A stretch of DNA of 64,000 bases from Myrica gale. Lineage: Eukaryota > Streptophyta > Magnoliopsida > Fagales > Myricaceae. This document shows positions 1 through 11,765 of this stretch, piece by piece; positions within the stretch are counted from its first letter, which is position 1; every line of letters starts with the position of its first letter. The DNA lies in NCBI GenBank assembly GCA_963930655.1, contig OZ005607.1:18612374-18676373 (forward strand), written 5' to 3'. A program made the translations under genes and the position numbers. The notes beneath the pieces were generated by a model. That model worked only from the letters and a program-made list of their open reading frames with translations, did not search any database and was not told where the DNA came from.

Positions 1-760
1 AAACTGCCGCTTGTATGTTTGACCAGATCCTTTATGTTTTTTCTAATTATTTGACAAAAATTTCAGGGGTTTTATCTGGTGGTAAGTTTGTAGCTTAAAT
101 TCTCACGTGTCCCAAGTTTAAATTCCAATACCGCTTTTATCTCCCTAGTCGGTCCACTTCATGTATCCGGTCTTACAAATTAACTCGGGGCATGTGTGAC
201 GACTTCATCCAACACACTCTAATTTAATTTGGGATATATATATTTGACAAAAGATTAAAAAAAAACACAAAAGTCTTCAGATCCAATTTTGCCCAGCTTG
301 GAAGCATTGCGAAGATAAGGCCAAGAAAGATTGGACAGCCGACAATTCGAACTTCCATTTCAATCACCTGTGTTTATTGTCGTGGATAATTAAATCCCAA
401 GATCGTATGATTAATCACCGACTGAAAAAACATGTGGTGGGTTACAAAATTACAAAAAATTTATTCAATATTTATAAAAGATGACAAAAATATAAAGTAC
501 ACTGAAGCAAAAATAATTGAAGATTGCTTCACACTAAACATGTGACATTAAACATAAATTCTGCAATCAAATTAAGCTGCCCAGTACTTCCTTAGACCGA
601 GCAATCAAATTAGACACACTAACATACTAGTCATTACATCAATTTCAATTTTTAGTGGCCAAATTATCAGTGACGAAATTAATTTTGCAGCTAAAACCCA
701 TCTTCAGGGACGAAATCTAAATTTCATCACTAGATTGTAAAGAAACAAACTTCTTTAGCA
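1..760. repeat. Segmental duplication block, copy 1
   Basis: This block starts with AAACTGCCGCTTGTATG and runs through a region matching 4,543-5,260 base for base in many stretches (for example the GTCTTC..TCCAATTTTGCCC and GGTGGGTTACAAAAT segments). A third, shorter relative is at 60,665-60,740. The copies differ by many substitutions and small indels, so the duplication is old. No coding sequence is recognisable. The same copies lie beside ankyrin/PGG gene relics elsewhere in the window, so I infer that this is flanking DNA carried along when that gene family duplicated. Confidence 0.75.
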
Positions 761-1050
761 ACGAAATGACAAAGGATAGGAACTGCTATTCAATCCTAAA
801 ACGCTCGTTCAAACCATTTTCAATGACGACTCATTATATTTTGTTGCAAATAATTCACTGCCAAAAACAAGTTTTCAGAGACAACATAATTTATTCGCAT
901 ATGATAGATTCAGTTCGAACGCCTACTACTTTCCACAGCGACATCGTCAGGTCGTCGTTGACCAAATGCATATCCGCGACAAGATGGTTATTCTTTTATA
1001 TATATTTTTATCACAAGGGGACTATCTCAATATCTCTTTATCCGTGATAT
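632..1050 (+). mobile_element. Decayed CACTA-like element end (copy 1)
   Basis: The paralogous position at 4,977 reads CACTACAACAATTTC, a CACTA-type terminus. Here it has drifted to CATTACATCAATTTC. It is followed by repeated short motifs of the GACGAAATTT/TTTCGTCAC type, as in CACTA subterminal regions. The stretch around 915-960 is the uninterrupted counterpart of the site where a solo LTR inserted in copy 2. No transposase is present. The ORF at 766-1047 looks accidental. Confidence 0.5.
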
Positions 1051-2184
1051 GTTTCTCTCAATCCTCTAATCTTTCTTTTTTAGATTTCTTGTCAAGAAAA
1101 TTTTGCTAGAAAAAATACCCTATAAATTTCGTAACTATCCGAGCCATGGGCCTTGATTCAATGTATGAGCCTCCCGTAAAAAAACAATTAACGGAGCCTT
1201 TAAATATTTTTAATATTAAATTTAATAATTTTCATATATTTTTAAATATTTTATATTAAAATTTATTTAAAAAGCCTAGTAATTTATATGGCCTTGAGCC
1301 CCCGTTTGGTTTCAGCCGGTCCTGCCCAAGAAGCCTAAAATTACTACTTACAAAAACTGACTCCATAGACCATACTCACCTAATTTGCCTCATTGGAGAC
1401 GGCAGGCCTGGACGGGAATCCAACCTTGCGTGCTTTGATAATCGTGTCTTCACGTAGTATTCGCTCTTAAGTCTGGTCATGCCCAAAAGGGCGTTTGCCT
1501 GATCACACATCAACCTGATTTCCAAAAAGCATGTCAGAAAAGGTAGTTCGTACCCAGACAAAGAAGAAACAAGGAGAAGGAAAAACAGTTCAATTGTCTG
1601 CAGGAACCAAAGGCAGTGATGCAGTTACTTTGTAAAATGAAAACACTTTTGAAAACCCAACTGGACAATCAGTGGGAGCCTTTTGGTGGTTTGGATAGGT
1701 AAGGCATTTGAACTCGACAAGTATCAAATACGCAGTTCAGAAAATCCCTTACCTTGGATGAAATGAGAGGTGTTTTGCTAAGCTCGAAACATTCAGGAGG
1801 CAAATACCTGCAAGTAACAAGAAGAACAAGAGAATGATACCAATCATCAAAACAGTGGAGAAAAATGTCCAAGACTAGAGGAAAGAGGTAAACAGCTTTA
1901 CAACAGAGAACAAAGCTTAAAGTCACATATATCAATTTTTGTTCAAACCCTTCCCCTAGAGTGGCATTATTGCAAACAAACCTTTGTCATCCACAAATAT
2001 CAAAAGATGTTCAGCAGAAAACTAGTTTTAGCACATACTATATTTATCAAATGGCTCCACTACCGTAGGAAAAAATGTAGCTCTTAAATCAAGCTAACCT
2101 AATTTTTTAAATATCTTGTAGTGAAGAAATTGACCCTGAAGCAGAAACGTTTGTCAGATACATTTTCATTGCATCGAACAGAAT
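1051..2184. other. Unassigned AT-rich stretch
   Basis: No gene is supported here. Around 1,140-1,330 there is a piece beginning GCCATGGGCCTTGATTC and ending near GCCGGTCCTGCCC, a style seen in small plant DNA elements, but I could not define its ends. The rest is anonymous sequence with only short, shadow-like ORFs. Confidence 0.4.
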
Positions 2185-2450
2185 AACCTAATAATTAAAG
2201 TCATGAGTCTCTTTAATTAATGTCTGTACGTCTTCTTCGATGCCAAAGAGTCTCTTTAATTAAATTTACGAGTCTTGTTAATTAAGCCACGAAAAGGAAT
2301 TCCCTTGTGAATCACGAGCGTCGGATAAAGCAATATACAGTAGTAGTAGTAGTCAGATTCAGACATGAGAAATTCTTTTTGTATGAACCACGCTACAACG
2401 TACGTGGAGTGGAGGTGGAGGCAAGCATCTTGCGATTTCCCTCCTTAAAT
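2185..2450. repeat. Duplicated block, second module (copy 1)
   Basis: This matches 61,115-61,300 closely: GAATCACGAGCGTCGGATAA, ATGAGAAATTCTTTTTGTAT and CCACGCTACAACGTACGT occur in both in the same order. Both copies end in a TAAATAGAAG stretch that resembles a TATA region. It may be promoter or leader DNA of the duplicated ankyrin family, but no coding exon follows on the plus strand. Copy 1 contains a short (AGT)n expansion near 2,340. Confidence 0.65.
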
Positions 2451-2805
2451 AGAAGAAAATATTTAAAAATATATATATATATATATATAAATCAAAACAA
2501 CGTACGGCAAAACATGTTCTATATATATAAAATCAAACCAGCAGAAGAACTATATATTAAATGTTCTCAAATTTAACACATGCACTAAAAACATTACATA
2601 CTTCAAAATAAGGTGGAATGCACCACAACATCAAATTATTCTACCAAGCCCAAACTTTGTACAATATTTATCGAAAGCTTCTACATGATCGCACACCATC
2701 AGCTTCCAGAAGATCTGAATCTAGAATGTCCTCCAGGACTTTCTATCATAAATTCTAAGGCACAATTAGACTTATTGAAAATGTGACAAAAGGGGGTGAG
2801 TTACT

Positions 2806-3290
2806 GTTGAAAATATGTCCTCAAAACCAGTTGTCTAGATAATTATTTATTTAGAAGTCACATATTTATATTTATTTATGGGTATTCTGTTTTGACATAA
2901 GATGTTACATGGATATTGTTGAGTGACATTATAAAAAATTCATGCTAATGATTAATGAATTAAAGGCATGGAGTATGATTTTTCCGTTCCTTATTGACTT
3001 TATGGTTGTTTCAGACTGAGGTACATATTTATATATAAATAGGTCTACGCTCGTTGTGCCTCTATTAAATGGAATGATGAACTCCGTTATTGAGACGATG
3101 ACCATAAGAAAACGAGTGAGTGCGCTATAAAAATACATGCACTCAACGAGATCAAATATATATATTGATACATTATGGAAGTGATAATTGATGTTGATAG
3201 TGTATTTAACACAATTATTTTATTGTGTTCTTAAACCTGAGTGGTTTATGCAGGTCTGTTTATTGTGTACTTATACTATTTCCAAGCTTG
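2806..3290 (+). mobile_element. Copia (Tork/Angela-type) LTR remnant
   Basis: It begins TGTTGAAAATATGTCCTC, the usual start of one large plant copia LTR group. Its order of motifs (GACATAAGATG, GAGTGACATT, GGACATATTTAT-like, CTCTATTAAAT) is mirrored on the minus strand at 49,920-50,240. The TATATAAATAGG stretch near 3,036 could be the LTR TATA box. No second LTR or internal domain is attached here, so it is a solo or truncated LTR. The right boundary is not resolved. Confidence 0.65.
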
Positions 3291-4208
3291 AATTAATCAA
3301 TTAATCAATCTAACTAAAAACTAACTTTAAGAAGGAAATTATGATATATGAAAGAAAAAAAAACTCACCAAAATCTGGACTAATCATTCAAAAACTAGAA
3401 TAGGGTGAATGGGACTAACAAAAACACTGAATGATGCTGAGTACTTGGAGCATAAGGCCTAACTATAACAATTTAATTAAGATCATACGTACTCCTCTAA
3501 TGGAGTGTTTATTGAAGGAATAAATAAGGCAAGTAAGATTAAGTATCTAAAAAGTAAGTAATTATGAAAGTTCAATGTGTTTATATATCATTTAATGCCA
3601 CGTTTTATGCATTGAAAAAATAAGAATCTGCAAGATATTTTATGTATCATGGTAAGTTTAGAAGATGTTTTGATACCATATGAGTTTAAACTTTAATGGG
3701 GCTTACTATGATGTTCTCAATACCTTTAAAATTCTGCAAGATGTTTTGTATTCCTCTAATGGGGCGGGCGTACTATGATATTCCCCTTTAATTAACTTTA
3801 AATTAATATAAGAGAATAAATCTAAATTTTTTTAAAGATAATTCAATTTACTCGTATAAGCCCATAAGAGCTCTTATTACTTCATTTTCATTATTTGTGA
3901 ATGGTATTTCTAATTTTACAAACCAAAAAAAAAAAAAAAAACATTAGAGCGAATCCCCTTAAAATGTAGGGGCAAATGTTTTGATATATATAACTTAAAG
4001 CGGGTTTGGGTAATACTTTGAAAAATGCACGTCTTCTTTATTTCAAAATAATTTTTTATTCCCATGATATGAACATTTTTAATGTCCAATAAAATTTTCT
4101 ATTTAATCATTTTCGTCCCAACAATTCTCTAAACAGCCTCTATATATTTTATTCACAAAATTCCTATTTCAAAATACCCCGTCCTGTTCCTAAACAGAAG
4201 TCTAAAAA
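3291..4208. other. AT-rich intergenic stretch
   Basis: No gene or complete element was recognised. The phrase CTGCAAGAT followed by CCTCTAATGGGG-like text recurs at about 3,630, 3,690 and 3,735, giving weak irregular repetition. An A17 run lies near 3,926. Confidence 0.4.
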
Positions 4209-4329
4209 TCAAGAAAAGATCAGAAACCGGTACTGCCTTTGGCCAAGCGACCCAGATAAGCCTCTGTAAACGAGAATGCATGAAAGGCGGCAGTTGGTCA
4301 GTGTGCCAATCGCAGGGAAAGAGATGCAA

Positions 4330-4520
4330 AAACTCAAGTAGTAATGCAAAAAAACGAAGTAATTACAATATTCGCGCACAGGAAAAGGTAAAGCAAAAGA
4401 GGAAGAAATTACAATATTATTGGCGCACAGGAGAATATAAAGCAAAAAAGGAAGAAATTGCAATATTCGCGCACGGAAAAAAGTGATGCAAAAAAGGAAG
4501 AAATTACATACGTACATTGC
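4330..4520 (+). repeat. Tandem repeat, about 48 bp x 4
   Basis: Successive units share GAAGAAATTACAATATT, then GCGCACAGGAAAA, then AAAGCAAAAAAG, with a period near 48 bp. The last unit runs into CATACGTACATTGCTGGGCT, where the duplicated block begins. The overlapping lysine-rich ORFs are products of this repeat and are not called as genes. Block copy 3 (60,670) keeps only a single unit. Confidence 0.75.
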
Positions 4521-5264
4521 TGGGCTGGCCTGGCTTTCTCGCAAAACTGCCGCTGTATGTTTGACTAGCTTTATCCGTTTATGCTTTATCAAATTATTTG
4601 ACAACAGATTCAAAAAAACAAAAAAAGTCTTCTGGTCCAATTTTGCCCGGATTGGAAGCATTGAGAAGCTAAGGCCAGGAATTGCACAGCCGACGATTCA
4701 AACTCCAATTTCAGTCACCAGTTTTATTGTCGTGGAGAATTAAACACAAGACCGGTGATTAACCACCGACTGACAAAACCCGGGGTGGGTTACAAAATTT
4801 TTATTCAATATTAATAAAAATGACAACAATATAAAGTACAGTGAAGCAAAAACAAATGGAGACTGCTTCACACTAAAAATGTGACATTAAACATGAATTC
4901 TGCAATCAAATTAAGCTAGCCATTTAGTTCTTCCTTAGACTACGCAATCAAATTAGACACACACTAACATACTAGTCACTACAACAATTTCAATTTGTAG
5001 CGGCGAAATTATCATGGCAAAATCAATTTCGTTGTTGAAAACCCACCTTCAGTCTCTAGATTGTAAAGAAAAAAAAACTTCTCAATTAACAACAAAATGA
5101 CAAATTCGTCACAAAAACCCTCGTTCAAACGACTTTCAGTGAGGGAAAGGACAGAAACTTTTGTTTAAACCTAAAACACCGGTTTGAACCACTTTCAATG
5201 ATGACTCATTCTTCGCATTAGTTCAAGAGTTTTCAAAGACAAAATAATTTCTTCGCATTAGTTC
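4484..5264. repeat. Segmental duplication block, copy 2
   Basis: This is the paralogue of 1-960. The shared stretch runs from GCAAAACTGCCGC to the ATTAGTTC that abuts the solo LTR at 5,265, and it resumes after the LTR at 8,597 (GGAACGCCTACTATTTTCC, compare CGAACGCCTACTACTTTCC at 919). A better preserved CACTA-like terminus, CACTACAACAATTTC, begins at 4,977 in this copy. Confidence 0.75.
5260..5264 (+). other. Target-site duplication AGTTC (left)
   Basis: This is the left copy of the 5-bp duplication flanking the solo LTR. The right copy is at 8,597-8,601. Confidence 0.8.
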
Positions 5265-5317
5265 TGTAACACCTCTCTCTTGTTTGATCCACTTGTTTAA
5301 TATAGTTTTTATGTATA

Positions 5318-5342
5318 ATATATATATATATATATATATAAG
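5318..5342. repeat. (TA)n microsatellite
   Basis: A run of TA dinucleotides lies inside the 5' part of the solo LTR. A shorter related TA run follows about 60 bp later in a near-duplicate of the surrounding TGATCCACTTRTTTAATATA text. Confidence 0.8.
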
Positions 5343-5454
5343 TTTTTGATCCACTTATTTAATATAGTTTTTATGTGTAATATATATATGTTATAATAGA
5401 TGTGTTTATGTGACATATTTTTCTTCCTTGCACTTACATTTACACAGGATATAG

Positions 5455-5800
5455 GGTTTGACAGGGTAGGTGCTAGAGTGCCCAGAGAAAATTCCCAGGG
5501 TGATGGAGTATTGAATACCCAGGGAAAATTCCCGGGGTAAATGGGAACTAAAGTCCCGGGGTGCCTGGGAGCTAAAGTCCAGGGCTGATCGAGAGCAGCG
5601 CTTATGGGTGTGTTGAACCCTGCATTCCCAGGATTTTGAGACCCGAGCACTACTCAAGAGTTTTGAGACCTGGACCCGGGATATTTTAGACTATGTCAGG
5701 GGCATCTGAAAGCTAAACGCTCAGGGTAGCTGAGAGCTAAATGCCCGGGGCTTATTTTTGTCATGCGTGGGATGACTGAGCCCTGTATGCCCGGGTTTAC
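5455..5800 (+). repeat. Irregular CCCGGG-rich repeats inside the solo LTR
   Basis: Phrases such as GGGAGCTAAAGTCC, AGAGCTAAATGCCCGGGG and GAAAATTCCCAGGG recur at roughly 25-45 bp spacing. This GC-rich island sits in an AT-rich LTR. The period is not constant, so it is diverged local duplication and not a clean minisatellite. Confidence 0.55.
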
Positions 5801-7809
5801 TTTTCATGTTATCTTTTTCCACGTGCCTTAACTGTATGGTGTGCATTAAATGCACTCTTATCATGTTTTATCCAATTATATAGATGTAGCTTAGTCATTG
5901 GCGTATACATTAATTTACTGTCTATTAAAGATACGTAAGATATGAGAAGTTTAGGTGGCTGCTTGTGAATGGATACAATATGATTTCCTGATGATTGACT
6001 AGACCTACCTTAGGGTATGTATACTGGCAAGGGGGAAATCACCGTATGTGTGTACAAAAAGAATAAGAGAATAAGAGAGATACGTACTCGGCTAAACTGA
6101 GCTGACTGAAAGAGAAAGGGAGGGAGAGTAACATGAAACACTTTGTGACCAAAGAGACTGGCCGAAGAAGAAGAGGAAGGAAGGACCAAGGAAAAAGGAA
6201 AAGACTACGAGAAAGGTGGGAGAGAGAGGTAGTTTGGCCTGCACTTTTCTTCCCATCAGTTTTTGTCTTGTCTTTTCCTAACTTAGTGTCTTGATGTTTA
6301 GGTGTTTTTAAATCAACCAAGAAAGCAGTACAACAGCGAACGAAGTTAAGGGTGTAGAGTTTTGTCTTAAACATGGGTATTGGAATGTTCGGTTATGAAT
6401 AAAAGGTAGAGATCTCGGTAGACAAAATAAGTTATTTCTATTTTTATCTTGAGTGATTGCATCTCATAAGCTGGAAGTTGTAAAAGCTTGTATAGATGAA
6501 AAGATGGGACGACAGTGGCCTAAGATGGATTTCTCCCATATGTACGTGTGACTTTTGTCATGAGATGTGAAAAGAAAAGCAACTCGATAGTCTCATGTTA
6601 TTAGGACGTGTGCTGAAATAAAACCAAACAAAAACATGCAAAGGGCTTATAAAGAGAAAGGGCCAAAAGAATCTGGGGACTACCTAAGGGGCCAGAATCG
6701 ACATTTGAGAGAAAAGGGTCTTGAATAAATGATATGCCCAGGAAGACTTTTTCTTGTATATATGCCCAGGAAGATTTTTATATATGCCAGGAAGATTTTT
6801 TCTTTTGAAAATAATCAAGGAATAGTCACATGCATGTAGGGGACTAATGAGGAAAGTGGAAAAATATATATATGTGCCGAATGTACTGACCTAGCCGGGC
6901 CCTAGAATCCTTGAAAATTCTTTTAGAATAACCGGTCCTTAGTGGGTTTAGAAATAAAATTAAATAAAAATAAACAAGTTGTATAAGTTTTTGGACTTGC
7001 CTATTACATCATGTGGTGTTTATATCGTTTTAGTTATGATGGCTTAAATGTTAGATTGACCGATTATAACACATGAACATCACATGAAATGAAAAAATTA
7101 GGTCTTTTTAATGAAGATTAGACCCGACCACTTATGGATTAAGAAAGGTTACTGTGAATTTAGTTTGTTTTATTTTTATATGATAGTTGGTATATGAAGT
7201 CCATTGATCATCTTTGATTACTTGATTATCAATGAAGCATATGATACATGTTGCATCATCATGTCATGGGTTATGTCATGGGTGTGGAAAATCTAATAAC
7301 AGAATGACAGAAATGAAACACATACCCAGAGGTGGTCCAATGACAGGATGACGGTACCGTTCACAAAGGGATAGTGCAAGCCACCACTGAAAGGATAGTG
7401 GTTGGTATTCTTGGTGTGAAACAATATAAGCTTGACAGGGTTCTAGTGCCAGGGCACGGGACAGTCCCAGAGGAGAGGAGGGACGCACAACCCAGACTCT
7501 AGGGGTTAAACAGAGAGACAAAAAGGACACCTCTGCAAACCAGAAAAAAAAGAAAGAAAGAAAAGAAAAGAAAAGAAAGAAACAAAGAAAGTGCAATGAT
7601 CGGGAAACAAATGCATCATTCTTGCATTGCATCGATCATATTGTTATCCTGTTTGTTATTATCAGTGCTTAATCCTTATTGTTAACTTGCTACTATGATT
7701 GTTCATGACATGACATTTTTCCGCTCTTACTGAGTCAGTAGGACTCACCCCTTTATTTGTTTAATTCTTTTGTATGTACTACTATGGCTGTGGGCATCAG
7801 ACATAGCAG

Positions 7810-8100
7810 ATGTTGACTTTTATGAGCGAGGAGATTTTGGATGTTGACCCGTACATACTAGTGATGACAATATGGACGTTTGTTACAGATACATTCGAGG
7901 TATTCGTGGGGTACGAGCCCCAATGGTACCTCAAGGATCCACCTGCATCCCCTATTCCTCTAGTAGAGGATTTTGGGCTGGTCAATGTTGACCCGACTCT
8001 TTTGTACGTTGTCCCTCCTTTACTAGTGCCGCCGATAGAAAGCACAGGGGATAACGAGATTATTGACCTAACCTCAGACAATGAGTCGGAGATTGACTAG
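7810..8100 (+). CDS. Small LTR-internal ORF, 96 aa, acidic tail
   Basis: This open frame lies in the 3' third of the solo LTR. I do not recognise a protein family. It starts MLTFMSEEILDVDPYI and ends with the strongly acidic tail EIIDLTSDNESEID. The IIDLT followed by acidic residues and serines has the form of a SUMO-interacting motif. Peptides ending like this occur in some plant gypsy LTRs, to my recollection. The opposite strand is also open over much of the interval, which weakens the coding case. It may be accidental. Confidence 0.25.
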   Translation: MLTFMSEEILDVDPYILVMTIWTFVTDTFEVFVGYEPQWYLKDPPASPIPLVEDFGLVNVDPTLLYVVPPLLVPPIESTGDNEIIDLTSDNESEID

Positions 8101-8601
8101 ATGTCAGTAGTAGTCACTTTTTGTTTAAGTTGGTTTAGATCTAGTTTTAGTTAGCCAGTTTCACGGTTGTTGTAGGATGGAAAGCTGTAGACAGCTTCCA
8201 CTTTTGTAATTATTTTCTCTTACTTTTGTTTTCCTCATGAATTATACTTTGTAAAAAAAAATTCATGATCCTAGTGGAACTGGTTATATTTTTATATTTC
8301 ATTCCTTGTCTTATACCATATTTAATTTAATTTTCTTAAACCTTTATTCATGACAATTTCTAGTAATATCTCATTATTATTTATTTATACAAATCAAAAT
8401 TTCTACCTTCTAGAATGATGTGATATATTGTATATTTGATTGTAATAATAAATTTTTAAGTAATCAGTTTTCCGCTAAACTTTTCAAGGCCAAACGTCGG
8501 AACTTTATAGGATTTATTCGTGCCGTAATCCCCGCTTGTGTGCATACCATTACTATAGGTGAGCCTATAAGATAAGTATTGGCATGGGGCGTGACAAGTT
8601 C

Positions 8602-9160
8602 GAACAACAAGACTCGTTGGAACGCCTACTATTTTCCGCAATGGAATCATCAGGCTGTCGCTAACAATAGAATTTATAATGTAAATGTTTGTTTAATATG
8701 TATAATATAATGTGTTTGTAAATTTTATTTTATGTTGTTAATACGTATAATATATTTACTATGCATTTTATAATATAAATGTTTGTGCTCAATATAATGC
8801 ATTTTATAATGTAAATATTTGTTTAATACGTATAATATGTGTTTTTTGAGAAATAACATTTTTTCATGGAAGTATAATATAAATATTTATTTATAACGCA
8901 TGTATTATATTATTATGTTGATCAAATGTTTTAAAATAATCTAGAGAATAAATTAATCTATAGAATGTTTTTTATGTATAACATTATTAAGTTAGTGTAC
9001 TGTTCATTCATGTTTTTTAACAACACATATAATAAGATCTAATCATACTTGGTGAGAAGTGAGAAGAATTCCTCAACGTTCATGTTTATATTTTTTCTTT
9101 AGATAAGCATTTCGTTTTGAATATATAAAATTTAATTTTTCTTCAATTGTTTTGTAGATT
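8602..9160. other. Block tail plus AT-rich short repeats
   Basis: The first 70 bp continue duplication block copy 2. From about 8,670 to 8,850 a phrase like TTATAATGTAAATGTTTGTTTAATAYGTATAATAT recurs imperfectly three times. No gene is supported. Confidence 0.5.
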
Positions 9161-9165
9161 TCAAA

Positions 9166-10183
9166 ATGTCACCAAGGAGGTGTTCCAACCCATCGTCACA
9201 AGTGGCCCAACCTACTTCATCATTGAATCTAGCTAAACATCAAGCATTGATCTACAAGAGACTAGTTTTCATTGAGCGAGTTATTCGCTTGAGGGATTTC
9301 AACCATCTAAAGTATGAAGGTCATAATATACAGTCCATCTTTGAGTAAAAGGGGACTCAGTTTCTCGAATCTATTGGTGTGGTGTACGTCGATCTTGTGC
9401 ATGAGTTCTATGCACAGGTCGTCACTATTGATCCAAATGTGGAGGAGTTTACTACCGAGGTGAGGGTAGTCTTTTTCACACTCTTGGCTAACCTGATTGC
9501 CCAATTTACTAGAGTACTTCAACCCAAGGTTCTGGCATACCCGACTATTTACTCTCTGTTGACTTGACCATGGAAGAACTGTACAGGGAATTGATGGGCC
9601 AAAATAGGATATTCTCATCTATATTGATCCACCAAAGGGATCTCACAACATTCTTTCGGATGCTCTATCTTATTGTTGTTTGGGACGTGGTGCCGAGACA
9701 TCACAGGACTAACTTTGGCATTAAGCACGTATTCTTTATAGTTATACTTGCTCATCAAATCCCGATCAACCTTCCTATTCTTATTATTCAACACATTCTT
9801 CGAGATGCGTGGACTACATTTAAGTAAGAGGGTCAATCACATGGCTTGCTAATTTTGCCCATGTTAGTAGTTTTTGGCATTCCTATCCTGCCTAATGAGA
9901 AGGGGCGACCTTAAATCGAGGCAATATCTCGCAATACACTCAACTACAGTGTATCCCATCTTCTTCAGGCAGAAGAACAAGTTGGTGGGGATTCCGATGC
10001 AGATGAGGACGACATGGATGGCAGAACGCCTCTAAGTAACCTTCCCACACGATAAAGTAGACCATCCACACATGACGTTGGTGAGAGCTCCTTGAGACAT
10101 GATGGACGTCCTCCATGGATGGTCATGCTATTGGGAGAGATTGAGTTGTTGATCAATCGGCAATTTGATAAGATTGAGTAGAT
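9166..10183 (+). pseudogene. Plant transposon protein (Transposase_32-like) pseudogene
   Basis: Read across three frames and several stops, this interval gives a protein-like series. MSPRRCSNPSSQ is followed by VYVDLVHEFYAQV, then DVVPRHHRTNF, then INLPILIIQHIL and an acidic C-terminal stretch (GGDSDADEDDMDG). The order 'FYA', 'HRT', 'INLP' followed by an acidic or coiled tail matches the widespread plant family annotated as putative plant transposon protein (PF20167), whose role is unknown. Lesions include a stop near 9,347, one after PTIYSLLT at 9,567, and later stops. A second, more degraded relative is on the minus strand at 36.7-39.1 kb. Confidence 0.5.
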
Positions 10184-11540
10184 CCCAAAGCTACGTAGGG
10201 ATTGTACTTGATCACCCACTATGTTCAATATTTTGCGTCTTTTATAGGATTTTTCTTATTATGAACATGCGAGATGTTTTAGTATTTCTTTTTGGCACAT
10301 TTGGGGATATAATATATCCACATGTTTTTTATGATATTACGGGTCCACAAATTTTTAGTGATATTATATAGTAATGTTTTTTTTATATAAATATGATCAA
10401 AGTAAGTGTTACAATTTTTTGTATCTTTCTTTTTCTTATTTTTATAATGCAAAATGAATGGTGGCTACTTACATCCAAAAAGAATTGTCAAACTGCCTTT
10501 TAGGACTAGCTAACAAATGTGTATTCCTGTTTTTGAAATTTACACAGATATATAGCAGTATTGGACTAACAGAGAAATATAAAATAAATATGAAAATTTA
10601 ATGGCAGTATTGCTTTAAACAAATTTGTTCACGTCCAACGAGGACAAGGTTTACAAATGATTGACTAGTAATATTGCAGCTATGAGATTTTTTTTTTGTT
10701 TATATAAAACTTAATATTTTAATAATGCTCATGCAATTTATACTCTATATTTAGAAAATGGCTACATCTTATCAAATTTCAATTAATATAAACAACTGGT
10801 TAGCTGTTGATATCGATGCTTTGAAGCCAAAGCAGCTTCTTGGAATCCGAATCCATATTTGGAGAAAACATTAGTAAGGACAACCTTCTCCTTGATCTTT
10901 AACCTGCATCATGATCATGCTATCCATTAAAGATGAATGGTCCTACTATATTATGGCAAGTTTAGGCGGAAATTTTTTTAATATACGCATATAGAAAATG
11001 CATAAACTTTTTTATGGATAAACTAAAGGGAAAATTGTATATCACATATTTATACTTTATGACATTTTGAAAAAGAGACTTGTACTTAAATTTTTTGATT
11101 TTGAAACTTGTGGTTCCTCCATTTGTGAATCTAAAGCTCCACTTATTTTGCCATCTATCGGAAAATGAAAAATTCATACATAGATTATAGATTAAATCTT
11201 ATTTGTTCAAATTAAAAACTTTGCAATTAAAGTAACCGTTGGATTTAATTAAATTTAGAGGCTGAAAAATTAAATTAAATAAATTCCACAAATCAAAAAG
11301 ACAAAAAACTGAAATTTTTTTTAAAAAAAAAAACTCACAAGGGGCCGATCGGCCCCCCACCATGCACAACGAGGGCAGATCAGCCCCCTTGGTTTTTTTT
11401 TTAATAAAAATTATATTTTTTCAAGTTTATATTTTATTTGATGTTATCATTTTTTTATTTATCTATGTGTAAATTCCCCATCACGAAATGAAGATGTACA
11501 AATATATATCTTATGAGTATAAGTTTACATTCAATCTGTT
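10184..11540. other. AT-rich stretch with one GC palindrome
   Basis: No gene was recognised. The only distinctive feature is the perfect 16-bp palindrome GGGGCCGATCGGCCCC at 11,341-11,356, followed about 30 bp later by a mutated partner (GGGCAGATCAGCCCCC). This is a style I associate with non-autonomous plant elements. Their ends were not resolved. Confidence 0.4.
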
Positions 11541-11765
11541 ACATATAGCTTGCCCCAAAAAAAATGTTACATATGACATATTCAATTAATGGATGGTGAA
11601 TATAGTAACATGAACAGGAGAAAAAAATAGAATCTTGAAGGAAGTTGGTTTTACCTAATCAAATATGATCTATTCTAACAAATCGTCAATTGCTTGTAAA
11701 AGAGGAAATTCATTGTCTTTGGAAAGTAAATACTGGAAACTACATTACACGATGCATGTAGAGTT

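Larger units (their letters stand above)
5265..8596 (+). mobile_element. Solo LTR of a Ty3/gypsy-type element, 3.3 kb
   Basis: The element begins TGTAACACCTCTC and ends GGGGCGTGACA. It is flanked by perfect 5-bp target duplications AGTTC (5,260-5,264 and 8,597-8,601). The termini TGTAACACC and GGGCGTxACA are typical of plant gypsy LTRs. A segment near 7,730-7,760 (GAGTCAGTAGGACTCACCCC) is shared with 41,430-41,455, upstream of a gypsy coding relic. The paralogous locus at 915-925 carries the sequence without the insert, so insertion followed block duplication. At 3,332 bp it is long for an LTR. No internal gag/pol was seen, which fits recombination to a solo LTR. Confidence 0.75.

Noticed and set aside
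4209-4743. Three overlapping ORFs, one of 150 aa on the minus strand
   Set aside because: They lie in a 48-bp tandem repeat and the duplicated block. The paralogous block does not keep them open.
6039-6374. 111-aa minus-strand ORF in the solo LTR
   Set aside because: It is Ser/Leu-rich, arising from GA-rich plus-strand sequence. No family or conserved start is seen.
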